A program made the position numbers and the translations under genes. From positions 157,164,329 through 157,228,328 of the forward strand of contig CM053143.1 in assembly GCA_028571685.1 (NCBI GenBank): a stretch of DNA of 64,000 bases, written 5' to 3'. The DNA comes from Heterohyrax brucei (Eukaryota; Chordata; Mammalia; Hyracoidea; Procaviidae). The notes under the pieces were generated by a model, which saw only the letters and a list, made by a program, of their open reading frames with translations, made no database searches and was not told the DNA's origin. Below are positions 13,023 through 24,500 of the stretch, piece by piece. Each line of letters starts with the position of its first letter. Positions within the stretch are counted from its first letter, which is position 1.

Positions 13023-13234
13023 ATCAAACCAAGCCTTTTGCTGTCAAGTTGATTCCAAGTCATAGTAATCTTGTAGAATGGAATAGAAACTGCCCAGTAA
13101 TGTTTCAAAGGCTGTGGTGGTGCAGAAGCAGACTGCCACATCTTTATACCATAGAACTGCTAGTGGCTTTAAACTCCCAGCCTTTCATTTAGTAGAGAAG
13201 TATGTAACCATTGTGTCACCAAGTTTCCTTAAGC
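13023..13234 (-). repeat. AfroSINE with 8-bp target-site repeat
   Basis: It shows the longer form of the family, with the 'gcagaagcagactgccacat' insert in reverse sense. acacacca flanks it at 13015-13022 and 13235-13242. It lies directly after the preceding SINE. Confidence 0.85.
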
Positions 13235-13535
13235 ACACACCAGATGCCCTGAAAATACATGACTGATGGGACGGGGACTCGGTACCCAAACTAACTGAGC
13301 CATAAATACAAATACAGTTTACAAAGTGTTGGCAAATGAAAGCTCTTTTTGTTTATAGATTGTAGACAGTAAACAACAAGAGACAATTACCAAGAGAGAA
13401 CTAACAGTTAACTGCAGGAACAGATTTGAGGCGAATCTGTCCTGACCATCCCCACAGATATCTGACATAGCATTACAGGAGGGGAAACTGTTTATGTCTG
13501 AAAGCGAGCTCACTCACCTTTCCTAAATTACTGCT

Positions 13536-14033
13536 TGTTATAGATTGAATTATATTCCCTCGCAAATGTTTATCAACAAATCTGAGCTATGATTCCTGCT
13601 TTTATGTGGTCTGTGGTTATCCTGTGTGCTGTGAATCCTAATCTCTCTGATGTTAATGAGGCAGGATTAGAGGCATTCACATTGAGGCACAACTCAATCT
13701 ACAGGATTAGAGTGTGTTTTCAGTCAGTCTCTTTGGAGATGTAAAGGAGAAAACTGACACAGAAATTGGCGGATCTCATACCACCAAGAAAGAAGTGCTG
13801 AGAGGAGTGTGTCCTTTGGACCCAGGCTACCTGAGATGAGAAGCTCCTAGATCAGAGGAAGATAGGTGATACGGACTATCCCCCAGTGCCAACGTAACGA
13901 GTCTTCTCCTGGAGCTGGCACCTTCAATTTGGACTTCTGGCCTCCAAAACTGTGAAGAGAATAAAGTTCTGCTTGTTAAAGCCATCCACTTAGTGTTGTT
14001 TCTGTTACAGCAGCAGTAAATAACTAGGATACT
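13536..14033 (+). mobile_element. MaLR-type (MLT1-like) LTR, about 500 bp
   Basis: It starts tgttatagattgaattatat and ends in the typical MLT1 wording: ttggacttctggcctccaaa, actgtgaagagaataaagtt with AATAAA, cttgttaaagccatccactt, then tgttacagcagcagtaaata. No internal retroviral genes adjoin it, so it is probably a solo LTR. Exact ends are uncertain. Confidence 0.7.
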
Positions 14034-14475
14034 AGTCATGTCTATTTCTGTTGCTGGGCAGGCGTGCTGTGGATTAGCTGCCAGCAGGTTTTTCTCTCTC
14101 TGTCATCTGCTGTGTCTTAGGTCAAGTCAGCATGTCTCTGTTCATTCTCTCTTGCTGTTTCTCTCTCCTAGGTTTCTCTTGGCCAGGTGTAGTACCCTGT
14201 GTTTGCTGGTTCAGCTTTCAACCAGCAGCTTTAGGACAACTCTAGATCAGTGCCAGGGCTAGGCCAATGTCATAATAGCTCTCAAGGCAAAACTTGACAG
14301 CCTCTGTATGGTGACTGTCCAGACATCTTCAGGCCTCTTTTCAGCCCACTCCAGTTAAAGATCTTGGCGTAGCCCTAGCGTATGCCACTGTCAGAGGCAG
14401 GGCAGCTCAGCCCCCACACTGCTGCCTGCTCTACGCAGTCATCCACCTGTGGCTGCTTACCCTTTATGGGGTGCC

Positions 14476-14611
14476 CAGCCCTATTGGTGATCTTCTGCCC
14501 AGAGATGCACAGCTCCATTGGTGACCTTCTGCCTGGAAGCACCCAGATAGAGGGCAACCTCCTGCCTAGGAGGGCCGCTACTCCAGTTGATAGGCTGCCT
14601 GGCCCACCACC
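14476..14611. repeat. Degenerate minisatellite, four 34-bp units
   Basis: Units begin at 14476, 14510, 14544 and 14578. Units 1 and 2 are close (cagccctattggtgatcttc against cagctccattggtgaccttc). Units 3 and 4 are weaker but keep 'ctcctgcctagg' and 'ggctgcctgg' at the same offset. It lies in a GC-richer block (about 14040-15060) that I cannot assign to a known element. Confidence 0.6.
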
Positions 14612-15298
14612 TCTGTCTGTGTATCTCAACGTTCCCACCTTTTCTCTACTGCTAGGATCTGCTGTGTGTACTGCTATTGCTCTCCGATACTAGATCATCC
14701 CTGTGAGTGCTACCAGCTCATTGTTACAGACCTTGACTTATATTACAGCTCTTCTAGAAGGTTCTCAGTGCAGGGACCAACGGATGGCCCCCTTCCTGGC
14801 TCTCCCAGATCAGTTTAGCCTCCTCAGTCTAGGATTTCAGTGAGTGGATCTCTCAGCCAGTCCTGGCACATGTGAGATCCAGTGGGCTATCCTCAGCTAA
14901 CCTGGATAAGTGTCAGACTGGGTGTGACCCCTCACCCGGTCCCTGTGAGTGGTGAATGTGTGCCACTGTGCAGGGCCAGTCCACCACAGCAAGCCAGTCG
15001 ATCCCTTTGCAAGTTGCTTATGTCATAGTAAACCAGGCAATCTCTTGCAAGCCACTTACGTGGATAGCATGAAATCATTCCTTTAGCAGATTTCAGTCTA
15101 ATGAATAATTCAGGAGAAATACAAACCCTGAGCTCAAAAGGTCAAGTACAAGAAAACTCAGGACACCGCAATTCATAACATCATGTGTGACTCTTAGAAA
15201 GCATGCTGAGCCAAAGAAACTAGACACAGAAGTATAATAGTATATTTTTATATGAAATTCTATAACTGGTATTTAAATAAATACATAGTGACAGAAAA

Positions 15299-15476
15299 AC
15301 AAAAAAAAAAAACAAATTCACTGCCATCGAGCCTGATTTATAGTGACCCTGTAGGATGTATGGGACAGGGTAGAACTGCACCATGTTGTTTCCAAGGAGC
15401 ACGTGGTGCCTGTGGACTACTTACTGACTTTTTGGTTAGCAGCTATAGCTTTTAACCACTACCCCACAGGATTTCC
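15299..15476 (-). repeat. AfroSINE
   Basis: After an A-rich run: attcactgccatcgagcctg, agtgaccctgtaggatgtat, tttttggttagcagctatag, accccacaggatttcc. The order is complete in reverse sense, with a small duplication around 'aggatgtatgggacaggg'. Confidence 0.85.
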
Positions 15477-16809
15477 AGAATGCAGACCGTTTTTGGCTTG
15501 TACAAAGAGTAGGACAAGGAATTCATTGCAAAGCGTTATAAGAGAACTTTGTGCAGGTGACAAAAATATCCTATAATTCATTGTGTTGTGGCTACATAGA
15601 TAGAAGATTTGTTAAAAGTTCTCAAACTTTAAGTGAATACATTTCATTTAAAAACTTGCTGTGATCATATGTCATTCACAATGATAAAATAATTCATCTT
15701 TTCCAGAAAAAAAAACTTCTTTGATGATCAGTATATTCTGTTTCGAGAAGTTGCTGGGGAAATGTTACCAAAACAACGCGCAATGAAAGTTCTCTTCAAA
15801 GTTTTACTCGTTAGTGTTTCTGAAACGCCTGAGGTGCTTTTCAAGATAGTATGTTAACTATTTGTCTTTCAGATGAGAGACAGATTTTCTGTTATGGTGG
15901 CTCTAGGAGACAATCTTTCAGGTCCTTTCTAATAATGTGACTTAGCATTGATAAGTTGTTCAGGAAACTGTTTTGTGAATCTGTGATAATACTGAGGGGG
16001 AAAGAAGGCATAGAAAGAGAAATAGAATATTACCTCTTGAATGAGTGTGTTTAGAATTTGGGGTCAAGGCTCTGAATTGTGAGGGTCTAGTTCCTCAGGT
16101 AAAGTAAGTATCAAGGACTAGATTAGGACTAGGTAGGACTGAACACCTACCTTATCGGCCCAGATGGGCTGTTTCCAGCTGTCTCTGCCTCAGGCAAATT
16201 GGTTTCTGTGCTGTTGTCTCCTTATGCATAGATGCAGGATTGGTGGAGAGATTTCAAGTTCTTTCTCTGGCTCAAAGGCAGCTGAGTGATAAATGCAGTC
16301 TGGAAGGGCTGCAGTTCAGAGGCAGTAATACCTTTTCTTTCAAGGTAACAATCCAAATTTTTGGAACGAGGTTTGTTCCCAGTCACATTTTTAAAAACAT
16401 TCCATGTATAAAGAAGGAAACAAAATCTCCTTAGGCTCTTTGCCTAGAGATAACATTTTGGCAAATACAGTTGAATTACATATTCTCTCTTCGTTGCACT
16501 AAACATGTCATACACATCTCATGAATATATCTTAAATTACTGAACCATTCCTTGTGTTGAGAGTTAAGATTCTTTTCCTTTTTGTAACTATTTTTAAATG
16601 CTGTGTTAAATTGTGTGTTTATGTGTGTGAAGAGTGGGAGTTTGAGAAAAACAAATGCTATGTATTTCAAACCATATCCTTATGGGAGAATCATGTGGTT
16701 GGAATTACTTATCAGAAGTAATGCTTACATAATTAAAGATTCTTTATACATGTTGTCAAATCCCTTTTCAGAATATCTAATCAGTCTATAAACTGCTGTG
16801 CCTATCTTA

Positions 16810-17215
16810 TACTCTTCAGTGGTGAACATTAAGCACTGTCAATATCTGACTAGTTGGTATTTGATATATTGCTATTTTGATATGTCTCTGATTGTTAGAC
16901 TGGTTTGTATTTATTGGCCCTTGGAATTTTTCTGTGAATTATCCTTTTTGTGATCAATGGCCATTTATCTGTTAAGGACTTAATATTTTCATTTTGGATA
17001 AATGTTTTTAGCGTATTATCTTTTTTCAGTTGTATTTCTGGAGTTTGTTATTTCATTTTTAGCTTTGTGTAAATTCTTGATTTATGTAAGTATTTTTATA
17101 CAGTCAAACTTATCAACTTTATTTTTGAAGATAACTTCTGTTTTTGTCGATAGACTAGGCTTAAATGTATGTTCTACATTTTGTAGTTACTGTATTGCAG
17201 TTTTGACAGAATGAC
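16810..17215 (-). repeat. Possible L1 3' segment, minus strand
   Basis: Plus-strand wording (tcaatggccatttatctgtt, agtcaaacttatcaacttta) recalls the reverse complement of the L1 ORF2 end, but divergence is high. Confidence 0.35.
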
Positions 17216-17992
17216 TTTATTAGTCCTGGGACTTGATATAAAAGTCTTACGGAACTGTCTTGGTTCCTTATAGGATATAGGAATATTTCCTATGTATGGC
17301 TTTGAAGTACCTTTTAAAATTTATGCTTGGGGAATGGGCAATTAGAATAGGGTTCATCAAAATAACTTTTCAGATTTTCAATACATAAATGAATGCTCCT
17401 TTGGAATTCTTATCCAGAGATGTGAACTGGCTATATGATTGAAATCAGTAAGTCCTTCAGCAATTTTGTTGAAAATATCTTTTAATACTTTATTCAGTCT
17501 GCACAGGGTTTAGATAAACATCAGAAGGAAAAGTTTTTGAAGTGATGCTGTTAAATGCCAGACATCTAATGCACTAGCTGATATATTTTAGGATTCACTC
17601 TTTGACAGGCTGCCTCAGGAGTGACCTTGTCACTACTCTAGTTTTTAAGGAGACAGTTAAACCTGTCATCACACGATTTGTTTTGCCTAGAAGAAATTTT
17701 GAAGCTTGAAATGTTCACAATTAGTGGCAAACTTTTGCTGGTATTATAGGAAAACCATAGCATTTTTAAATTATGTTTTCTCCTTGCTGAGATACTTACC
17801 CACTCTAGGTGTTTATAATCAAACAATATTAAAGATCTTGTATTATATTTTAGGCTTGTCAGATAAAAGAAAATCTCTGTAAAAACAGAATCATAAGAAG
17901 TTAAGTTCTTCCTTTTATCTAAGCTCTTAAATTTAGCAGGACTTAATTTTGATTAAGGATACATAATGTAAGAGCACGGTATTTTTCAGGGA

Positions 17993-18041
17993 AATTACTA
18001 TAGTTATACAATTACTATAACGGTAATTACTATAGTTATAC
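17993..18041. repeat. 17-bp direct repeat
   Basis: aattactatagttatac occurs perfectly at 17993-18009 and 18025-18041 (32-bp period), with a partial copy between them. Confidence 0.85.
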
Positions 18042-18610
18042 CATTTCATTTAGACAAAGATACCAGCAACAGTATCCTTTTGAGCTAAAGGTGATATAAA
18101 TGAAAAGACATGTCAGGATTATTAGGTCAAGTGCCAGAATTCTAAGGAAAGACAATTATAAATCCTAGAAGTCAGACCACTATGGTGGTATGGAAAATAA
18201 AAACAGTAAGTAAAGGAGTCAGAAAGCTGGAAATGAGAGTTACAGGCACAAATGTCAATAAAAAAGTAGTAGTTCTAGCAAATTTGAAGATGTTAGAAGT
18301 GAGTGTAGTAAGCTACTTAGATCTTTGCCTTCCTGTAGGAACATTTCAAGAAAAGAAAAGGAAAGAAAGAGACTGTTTTTTCTTTTTCTAAATAGTACAG
18401 GAAATTATCAGCAATAGAATAGATTAGCAAAAAAGAGAAAAGGCCCCAGAGTGCATGTAAGTCATTCCCTTGTCTTCGGATTGAATCCAGAGTAGCCTTT
18501 TCATAATCCAAAAGTAAGAATAAATTAATTTCACTTAAGTGTAAATATACTTGAAACAGATCCAGAATTGCTTTGTGTTTCAAATCAAAATTTATGTCTG
18601 TTGATTTTGT

Positions 18611-18790
18611 AATGTGCGGTTGACTCAGTTCTGACCCGTAGTGACCCTATAGGACAGAGTAGAACTGCCCCATAGGGTTTCCTGGGAGCTTTATAAGCGA
18701 TGATTACTAGGTCTGCTCACATGCAGAGTAGCTGCCAGCCTTTCAGGGTTAGTATCTGAATGCTTAACCACGGCTGCATCAAGGCTGTGT
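18611..18790 (-). repeat. AfroSINE
   Basis: gttgactcagttctgacccg, ccctataggacagagtagaa and ctgccccatagggtttcct are the 3' part in reverse sense. The head region (gaatgcttaaccacggctg) is degraded but present. Confidence 0.85.
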
Positions 18791-19680
18791 GTCTGTTGAG
18801 GGGCTTCAGAACTACATGCCAGTAGGGTAGAGACACTGCACAGTTTTCTTGGCTAACTTCTTTATACTAACAGTTTACCAGGTGTCCTCCCCCCACCCGC
18901 CAGAGCTACTGGGAGGATCACCTGGAGTGCGCCTTTAGGGGAGTCATAGGAAATAGTTACGAGATTATTGGGCTGAGGGCTGTGAGGGTCATGGTCTCAA
19001 GGAGCACCTAACTCATTAACATAACATAGTTTTTAAAGAAGGTGTTCGCATTCTGCTTTAATGGGTAGCATCCGGGATCTTAAAAGCCTGTGAGTGGCTG
19101 TCATAGTCCACTAGTCTAATCCCTATCTGAAGCAAGGAAGAATGAAGAAAACCAGAGGCACAAGGGAAAGATTAGCCCAGAGGACTAATGGACCGCAACC
19201 ACCACAGCCTCTTCCAGACTGAGCTCAGCATAACCGGATGATGCTGGGCCACTGCCACTGCCTGCTGTAACAAGAATCACGATAGAAAGACCTGGAGAAA
19301 GCTGGAGAAAACTGTAAAACAAAATTATAACTCACAAAAAGACCGGACTTACCGGCCTGATGATGACTGCAGAAACCCTGAATGTGTGGCACTTGGACAC
19401 CCTTTCAGCTCAGTTATGAAGTCACATCTGAGGTTCATCCTTCAGCCGATTAGATATGCCCTTTGGGGGAAAAGAAAAAGGCGACTAAGTGCCCCCCAGC
19501 CCAGGAGCAGGGATTAGAAGACAAGAGGGAAAACTAGTAACCGGGAACCCAAGGTGGAGAAGGGAGAGTGTTGCCACGTCATGGAGTTTGTAACCGATGT
19601 CACAAAACAGTGTATGTACTAATTGTTTAATGAGACCTCCATCTAAAGTACAATAATGACGATAATAAAAGAATAGGAAA
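18791..19680 (+). repeat. Afrotherian LINE 3'UTR-like block
   Basis: It follows a repeat I know from elephant-type genomes as an L1-like 3'UTR: ggtcatggtctcaaggagca, gatcttaaaagcctgtgagt, gcaaggaagaatgaagaaaa, cataaaaaga-type wording (tcacaaaaagaccggactta), and a 3' end rich in 'aataatgacgataataaaag'. No ORF is preserved. The family name is uncertain. Confidence 0.55.
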
Positions 19681-20132
19681 TATTTATTGTAAAAGCAAGC
19701 CTTCCGGATCTTCCTTCCCTGTGTGTCTCGATTATAGAGGAATGTCGAACAGATACGGACGGAAAAATATTGGCTATGTTTTTAAGACCTTTAAGTGTTG
19801 AAAACCCTGGGGCTGTAGAATGGTACTGATTAGGAAGTAGTATCATTAGCTTTGCTTGTTAGAAAGGTCATTGTGGCAGCAGTGGGGACTGTGGATTAAA
19901 GTCATATAGAATAGGAAAAGAGGTTCTGTTAAGAGTTGTAATAACCTCAGTAAGCCATGTGAAGGCATGGCTATGAGATAACAATGTTAGAATGAATTGA
20001 AGATCCAGTGAAGATAGCAAAGGGATGGAGTTAACAGAATTTCATGATGAAATGTAGTGACAGTGATTAGGGATAGAGACCAGTCCATAATTACTTGCAA
20101 TTCTTGGTAAGATAGGTGGAGAATTGTGTTGC

Positions 20133-20245
20133 CAAGGAATTTCTAGTGGTGCAGTGGTTAAGTGCTTGGGTGTGTCTACCAGCTGCTCTTTGGACTCCTT
20201 ATGGGACAGGTCTGCTCTGTCAACTTTGAGTTGGTAATGAGGACA
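20133..20245 (+). repeat. AfroSINE, degraded
   Basis: tttctagtggtgcagtggtt, accagctgctctttggactc and tatgggacaggtctgctctg follow the SINE order. The 3' tail is mostly lost. Confidence 0.7.
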
Positions 20246-20422
20246 ACTTTTTTGTTGTTGTTTTAATGGATGGTACCAAGAACAGATTGGTATGGTGAAG
20301 GGGAATGGCTTGTGATGCCAGTCGCCCATTACAGTGGTGTCCAAAAATAAATTCTTGTCATTGTTATTACTGTTTGCAGCTTAAATGTTATCATTATATT
20401 TATTGAGTGCTTAGATAGGTAC

Positions 20423-20646
20423 AAGGAACCCTGGTGGTACAGTGTTTAAGCACTCAGCTGCTAAACCCAAAGATCAACAGCTTGAACACCCCAACTGTTC
20501 TGCAGGAGAAAGATGTGACAGTCTGTTTCCGTAAGGATTACAGTCTTGGAAACCATGTAAGGCAGTTATTTTCCGCCCTGTAATTGCTGCGCTCTGCCCT
20601 AAGGTTGCTATGAGTAGAAATTGACTTGATAACATTGGGATTTTAA
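20423..20646 (+). repeat. AfroSINE, long form, with perfect 11-bp target-site repeat
   Basis: tagataggtac lies at 20412-20422 and again at 20647-20657. Between them is a complete element: aaggaaccctggtggtacag, gcaggagaaagatgtgacag, tccgtaaggattacagtctt, ttgctatgagtagaaattga. This is the clearest retroposition footprint among the SINEs here. Confidence 0.93.
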
Positions 20647-20654
20647 TAGATAGG

Positions 20655-20795
20655 TACTATTATTATCCTCATTTTACTGGACAGAACTTGTCTGAGGTCA
20701 CAAAGGATGTATATGGCCAAGCAAAACTTTGAGTCTGGAAAATCCTGCTGTAGTTCTTACCCTTTAACCTGTTCAACGACCTTGCCTTTCAGACA
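20655..20795 (-). repeat. MIR-like relic
   Basis: cattttactggacagaactt, gtctgaggtcacaaagg and tttgagtctggaa recall the reverse complement of MIR's 'ggtcacacagc' and 'tttacagatgagg' portions. The match is weak. Confidence 0.4.
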
Positions 20796-21418
20796 CATGG
20801 AGATCTGATTTGTGAACAAATGTTACAGCTTAGAGATAGGGATTTGGAAGTTAACCAACTTTCATGGGGTAGATGAAACCACTGGCCTGAATGATATGTC
20901 CCTGAACAGTTCTTAGAATTTGCAGGTACACTGATTACAACTCTGTTATTCCGAAAAAAGAAGTAAGCTTGAGAAACAGACTGAGTGGCCAGAAAGACAT
21001 AGGAAGAAAAGGCAGAAAGCACTATGCTGTAATTAAAGAGTAATTTTTCCTCCTTTAAAAAGAAATAGAATCATCATCAGTTCTAAAGTCTTGAAAAGTT
21101 CACCCTGAAATATCCATTAGAAGTGACTGATGATGTGTGCTGTAACAATTCAGTTTAGTTACTCAGTAACAGAATAACAGGGGTTGGGAAATGGAAGGAA
21201 TGGAGATCAATCCCTCTGTTTTATGCAGAGAAATGACTGCATAGGTAGAAAGGAGAATGAGTGAAGGAAAGCTGATGGCGGATGGGGAGGGTCAAGGGAG
21301 AGTTTGTCTTACGATAAGTGAGACAGGATTACGTTTGTGTATTTAAGTGTAATCTGTCTTGAAAAAGGATTTTTTTTTTTTTTAATATATAATTTGAAAT
21401 GCTTTTTAAACTTTCCAG

Positions 21419-21582
21419 AACATTATACATCCATGGGCATACCAAGTTGGATTTCACAGTCTGGCATTCTGCAATTGAAAAAGCAGCAGGTACAGATGGT
21501 AATGCGTTACAAGATCAGCAGCTCAGCAAAAATGATGTTCCCATTATCGTGAACAGCTGTATAGCATTTGTTACACAATATG
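21419..21582 (+). CDS. ARAP2: ARAP2 exon: end of PH domain and start of RhoGAP
   Basis: The acceptor is ctttccag and the donor is gtaagt. The exon opens with the last base of a split codon and then reads TLYIHGHTKLDF. FTVWHSAIEKAAG is the C-terminal helix of a PH domain with its conserved Trp. After a short linker, NDVPIIVNSCIAFVTQYG matches the opening helix of RhoGAP domains (the usual VPxiLxxCixyle pattern). An ATG inside the exon gives an apparent ORF start at 21399 that lies partly in the intron and is not real. The exon ends one base into a Gly codon completed by the next exon. Confidence 0.93.
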
Positions 21583-24500
21583 GTAAGTATCACAGAGTTT
21601 TTAACTCAACTTCAAAAACTCAGTATCACTCTTGCAGTTTTTAAGCGTTAACTTTATTGAACCAAATTAAAGTCCCTTATATTTGTATGTATAGTAGTGA
21701 AAAATAAAAACATAGTTACTGTTCAGCTAACAGTTACTCTTTCTTGAGTAAAACTCATACAGATGTTATGATGTTTCATTTTATAGTGGTATTTACCATT
21801 TCCTTGTTTCTTTCATGCATAAAATTTCTCAGTAACGTATTGAAAAAAAAATGTACTATGAAATTTGTTAAAAATAATAGATAGAAGGCTTTTCCAGAGA
21901 TTACAAACCTAGAAAAAAAGCCTGGAGTACCTCAATGTGTTAAGTGTGTTTGTAGAAGCATAAACTAGGGAAAAATACATAAATGAATTTGCTTTTCATG
22001 TACACACATATACTTTGTGTATATGTGTCTCTGTATTCAAGTTGCTACAGGTCACATGTTTATATTCAGAAGTATTCTTACTACTTAGTATTTTATGATA
22101 CAAGAAATATTTGATAAGCAGTTTGTAAGAAAACAAACCTGATCTATAGCCTGTATCTAGCTATGTTATATTTCCATAGCACATCAAATTTTCCTTATTA
22201 TGATTACAACCCTGTTATTCAGAAAATTCTTAATTTTACTTCAAATTTAATATACTGTGGAAATATTTTAGATCTACTTGTAAAGTAACCTTTATTGCTG
22301 TCAAATATTTTCAAATTATTATGACTCCCTTAAATTCATTCCTTTTCTCACATACTTCCTTAATACTTCAAAAGGTATAAATATCTTAAGTATGTTCTAA
22401 TATAAAAATGTTTTATAATTTTAAATCTACAGGTGAGTGCCATTTGTCTGCATTACACATGTGGGAAAAGTAAACTGATAGGTGCCTTAGGGTGTTTTTA
22501 ATTTGAAAAGTAGTTGTAATCATTGAGAGCACTATGGTAAAATATTGTGTTATTAATTCATTACTTATTTATTGAGTGCCTGTTGTGTGCCAGCCACCAG
22601 TCTCAGCACTAGAAATGCAGCAATAGGGGAAAAAATTAAAGACAAAGTTGTGATCTAATGTTCTAGTATGGGAAACTTAAAATGATATGTAATAAAATCT
22701 CAGAAAATAACAAATGCTATTAAGAAAATATGTTTTGGAACTTATAAATGTATACATGTGTATACCAATATTTTATATTATGGGGAATTTAATTTTAAGT
22801 ATCTTATTTATTTTGTATGTAATCCAAGCACAAGTACCATTAAAGTCCACATTTGCTGTGTTTTTGTTGGTATTATATATCTAAATATATATGCAATCAC
22901 ATATATGAACATTATTGTATGAAGTTCTTTCCTATGAGAGTTGTTCATATTTTTCTTAGTAGCTGTCATCATCTTGACATTAGAAAGTGGGAGAGAAAGA
23001 AACTGATTATTTTAATATTTTACAGTCATTTAGTCTTAGAGCTCTTGAACTTTTTGTTGAATTGTACACCAAGTATATTTTAGTAAGAACATAACCTAAT
23101 TGCAAATTTTCACGTGTTTGTTTCATAGTAGCATAGGGCCTTGCTTAAAATGAATGATTAAAATAACTTGACTAGTTTCAGTATGGCCAAGCCAAGTTTC
23201 AGTATAGTCAATTTACTATTCCTCTAGGGAAATCAGAAGTTTCCTTGTGGTGTTGTTTTGAATTTAAAATCATTAAGCACTAGATTGTTTTCAGCTAAAT
23301 TTCATACATTATAACTTCTTTACTACTTTAGCACAGGTGAATTAACTTTTGTACAAAAAAAATAGTAAAAGATGGTTTTTGTTTTCTTTTTGTAGTTTTT
23401 TTTTTTTTACCTTTTAAACATGAGAAAAAGCCCCAATGTTATCAGCATGTGTAGGGAAACATTTGATGTGAACCGAAAAAAGCCCAGTGCAAGGGCCTAG
23501 CTCAGGAATTTTAAGATAGCAGTTGTTTTCATTTTGATCAAAGGTTCTATAGCAGAATCCTAATCAAAAAAGGGGAAAATACAAAACAAAATTCCAAATT
23601 TCCTTCAGCTGTAAATTCTCTGCGGTCGTAGAGGTGAGATGAACCTCTGAAACTGTTGCCCCCCTGAGACAGTCTTCAAGCCTTAAACCAAAAATATTCC
23701 CTGAAGAATTCTTAAAACCGAAAAATAGTTAGTAAATATAAAATCTGCTTTGGGCATTATGTTCTTTTAAGATCTATCAAATCAACAACAACAAACAGAT
23801 TAAATAGGAACCTTGAAGTGCCCCTGACATCACATCAGTGAGCTTACATTAATGGGAGAGGAAGAACTCAGTAGAGAAGCGTGAAAAGGGTTGCAAAACT
23901 CAAAAGTAATTGATGATTCGTGTAGAAACTGCTGAATTGGTACACGTCCTGCTGTGTATATTTTTAGCAATAGCAACAAAATTAAAAAAAATAAAAGGCA
24001 CGATGAAACATCATTTCAAATACATTAAAATAGCTATTAACAAAAAATTGGAAAGTAGCAAATGTTGGAAAGTATATGGAGAAATCTGAACCCTCATAGA
24101 TTACTTGGGAGAATATTAAAAGGTACAACTGCTATAGAAAACAGCTTGGAAGTTCCCAGGAAGTTAAACATAGGATTATTATATGACCTAAGAATTCCAA
24201 CCAAAAGTCTTGAAAGCAAGGACTCAGATACTTGTACATCAGTATTCATTATAGCATTATGCACAATAGCCAGAAGGACACCCGAGTGTCCGTCAACAGA
24301 TGAAGGGATAAATGAAAGTGGTATGTCCATCAGTGCCACATTATTCAGTCATAAAGAGAAATGAAATTGATACATACCACAACATGGATGATCCTCGAAA
24401 ATATGCTGAGATAAATCAGACACAAAAGGACGAATATTATATGATCCTACTTATGTGAAATATCTGTAATTGGCAGATATATAGACACAACAGTTTATTA

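Larger units (their letters stand above)
1..21418. other. Intronic or upstream sequence before the first visible ARAP2 exon
   Basis: About 21.4 kb with no coding exon that I recognise. It is presumed to be ARAP2 intron because the first visible exon is internal, but the upstream exon is not in view. It holds L1, LTR, AfroSINE and older repeats listed separately. Between them, 761-1286, 1640-2034, 3880-4388, 4541-5224, 5900-6952, 7138-8285, 15477-16800 and 17225-18600 show only AT-rich unique-looking DNA. Confidence 0.6.

Noticed and set aside
14382-14693. 103-residue ORF with Cys and Pro
   Set aside because: It overlaps the 34-bp minisatellite and an opposite-strand ORF of similar length. 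Composition explains both.
15708-15810. Exon-like stretch (DDQYILFREVAGEM) after a ccag acceptor
   Set aside because: No usable donor follows, it matches no ARAP2 segment I know, and it falls in an unassigned intron region. It may be an old repeat.
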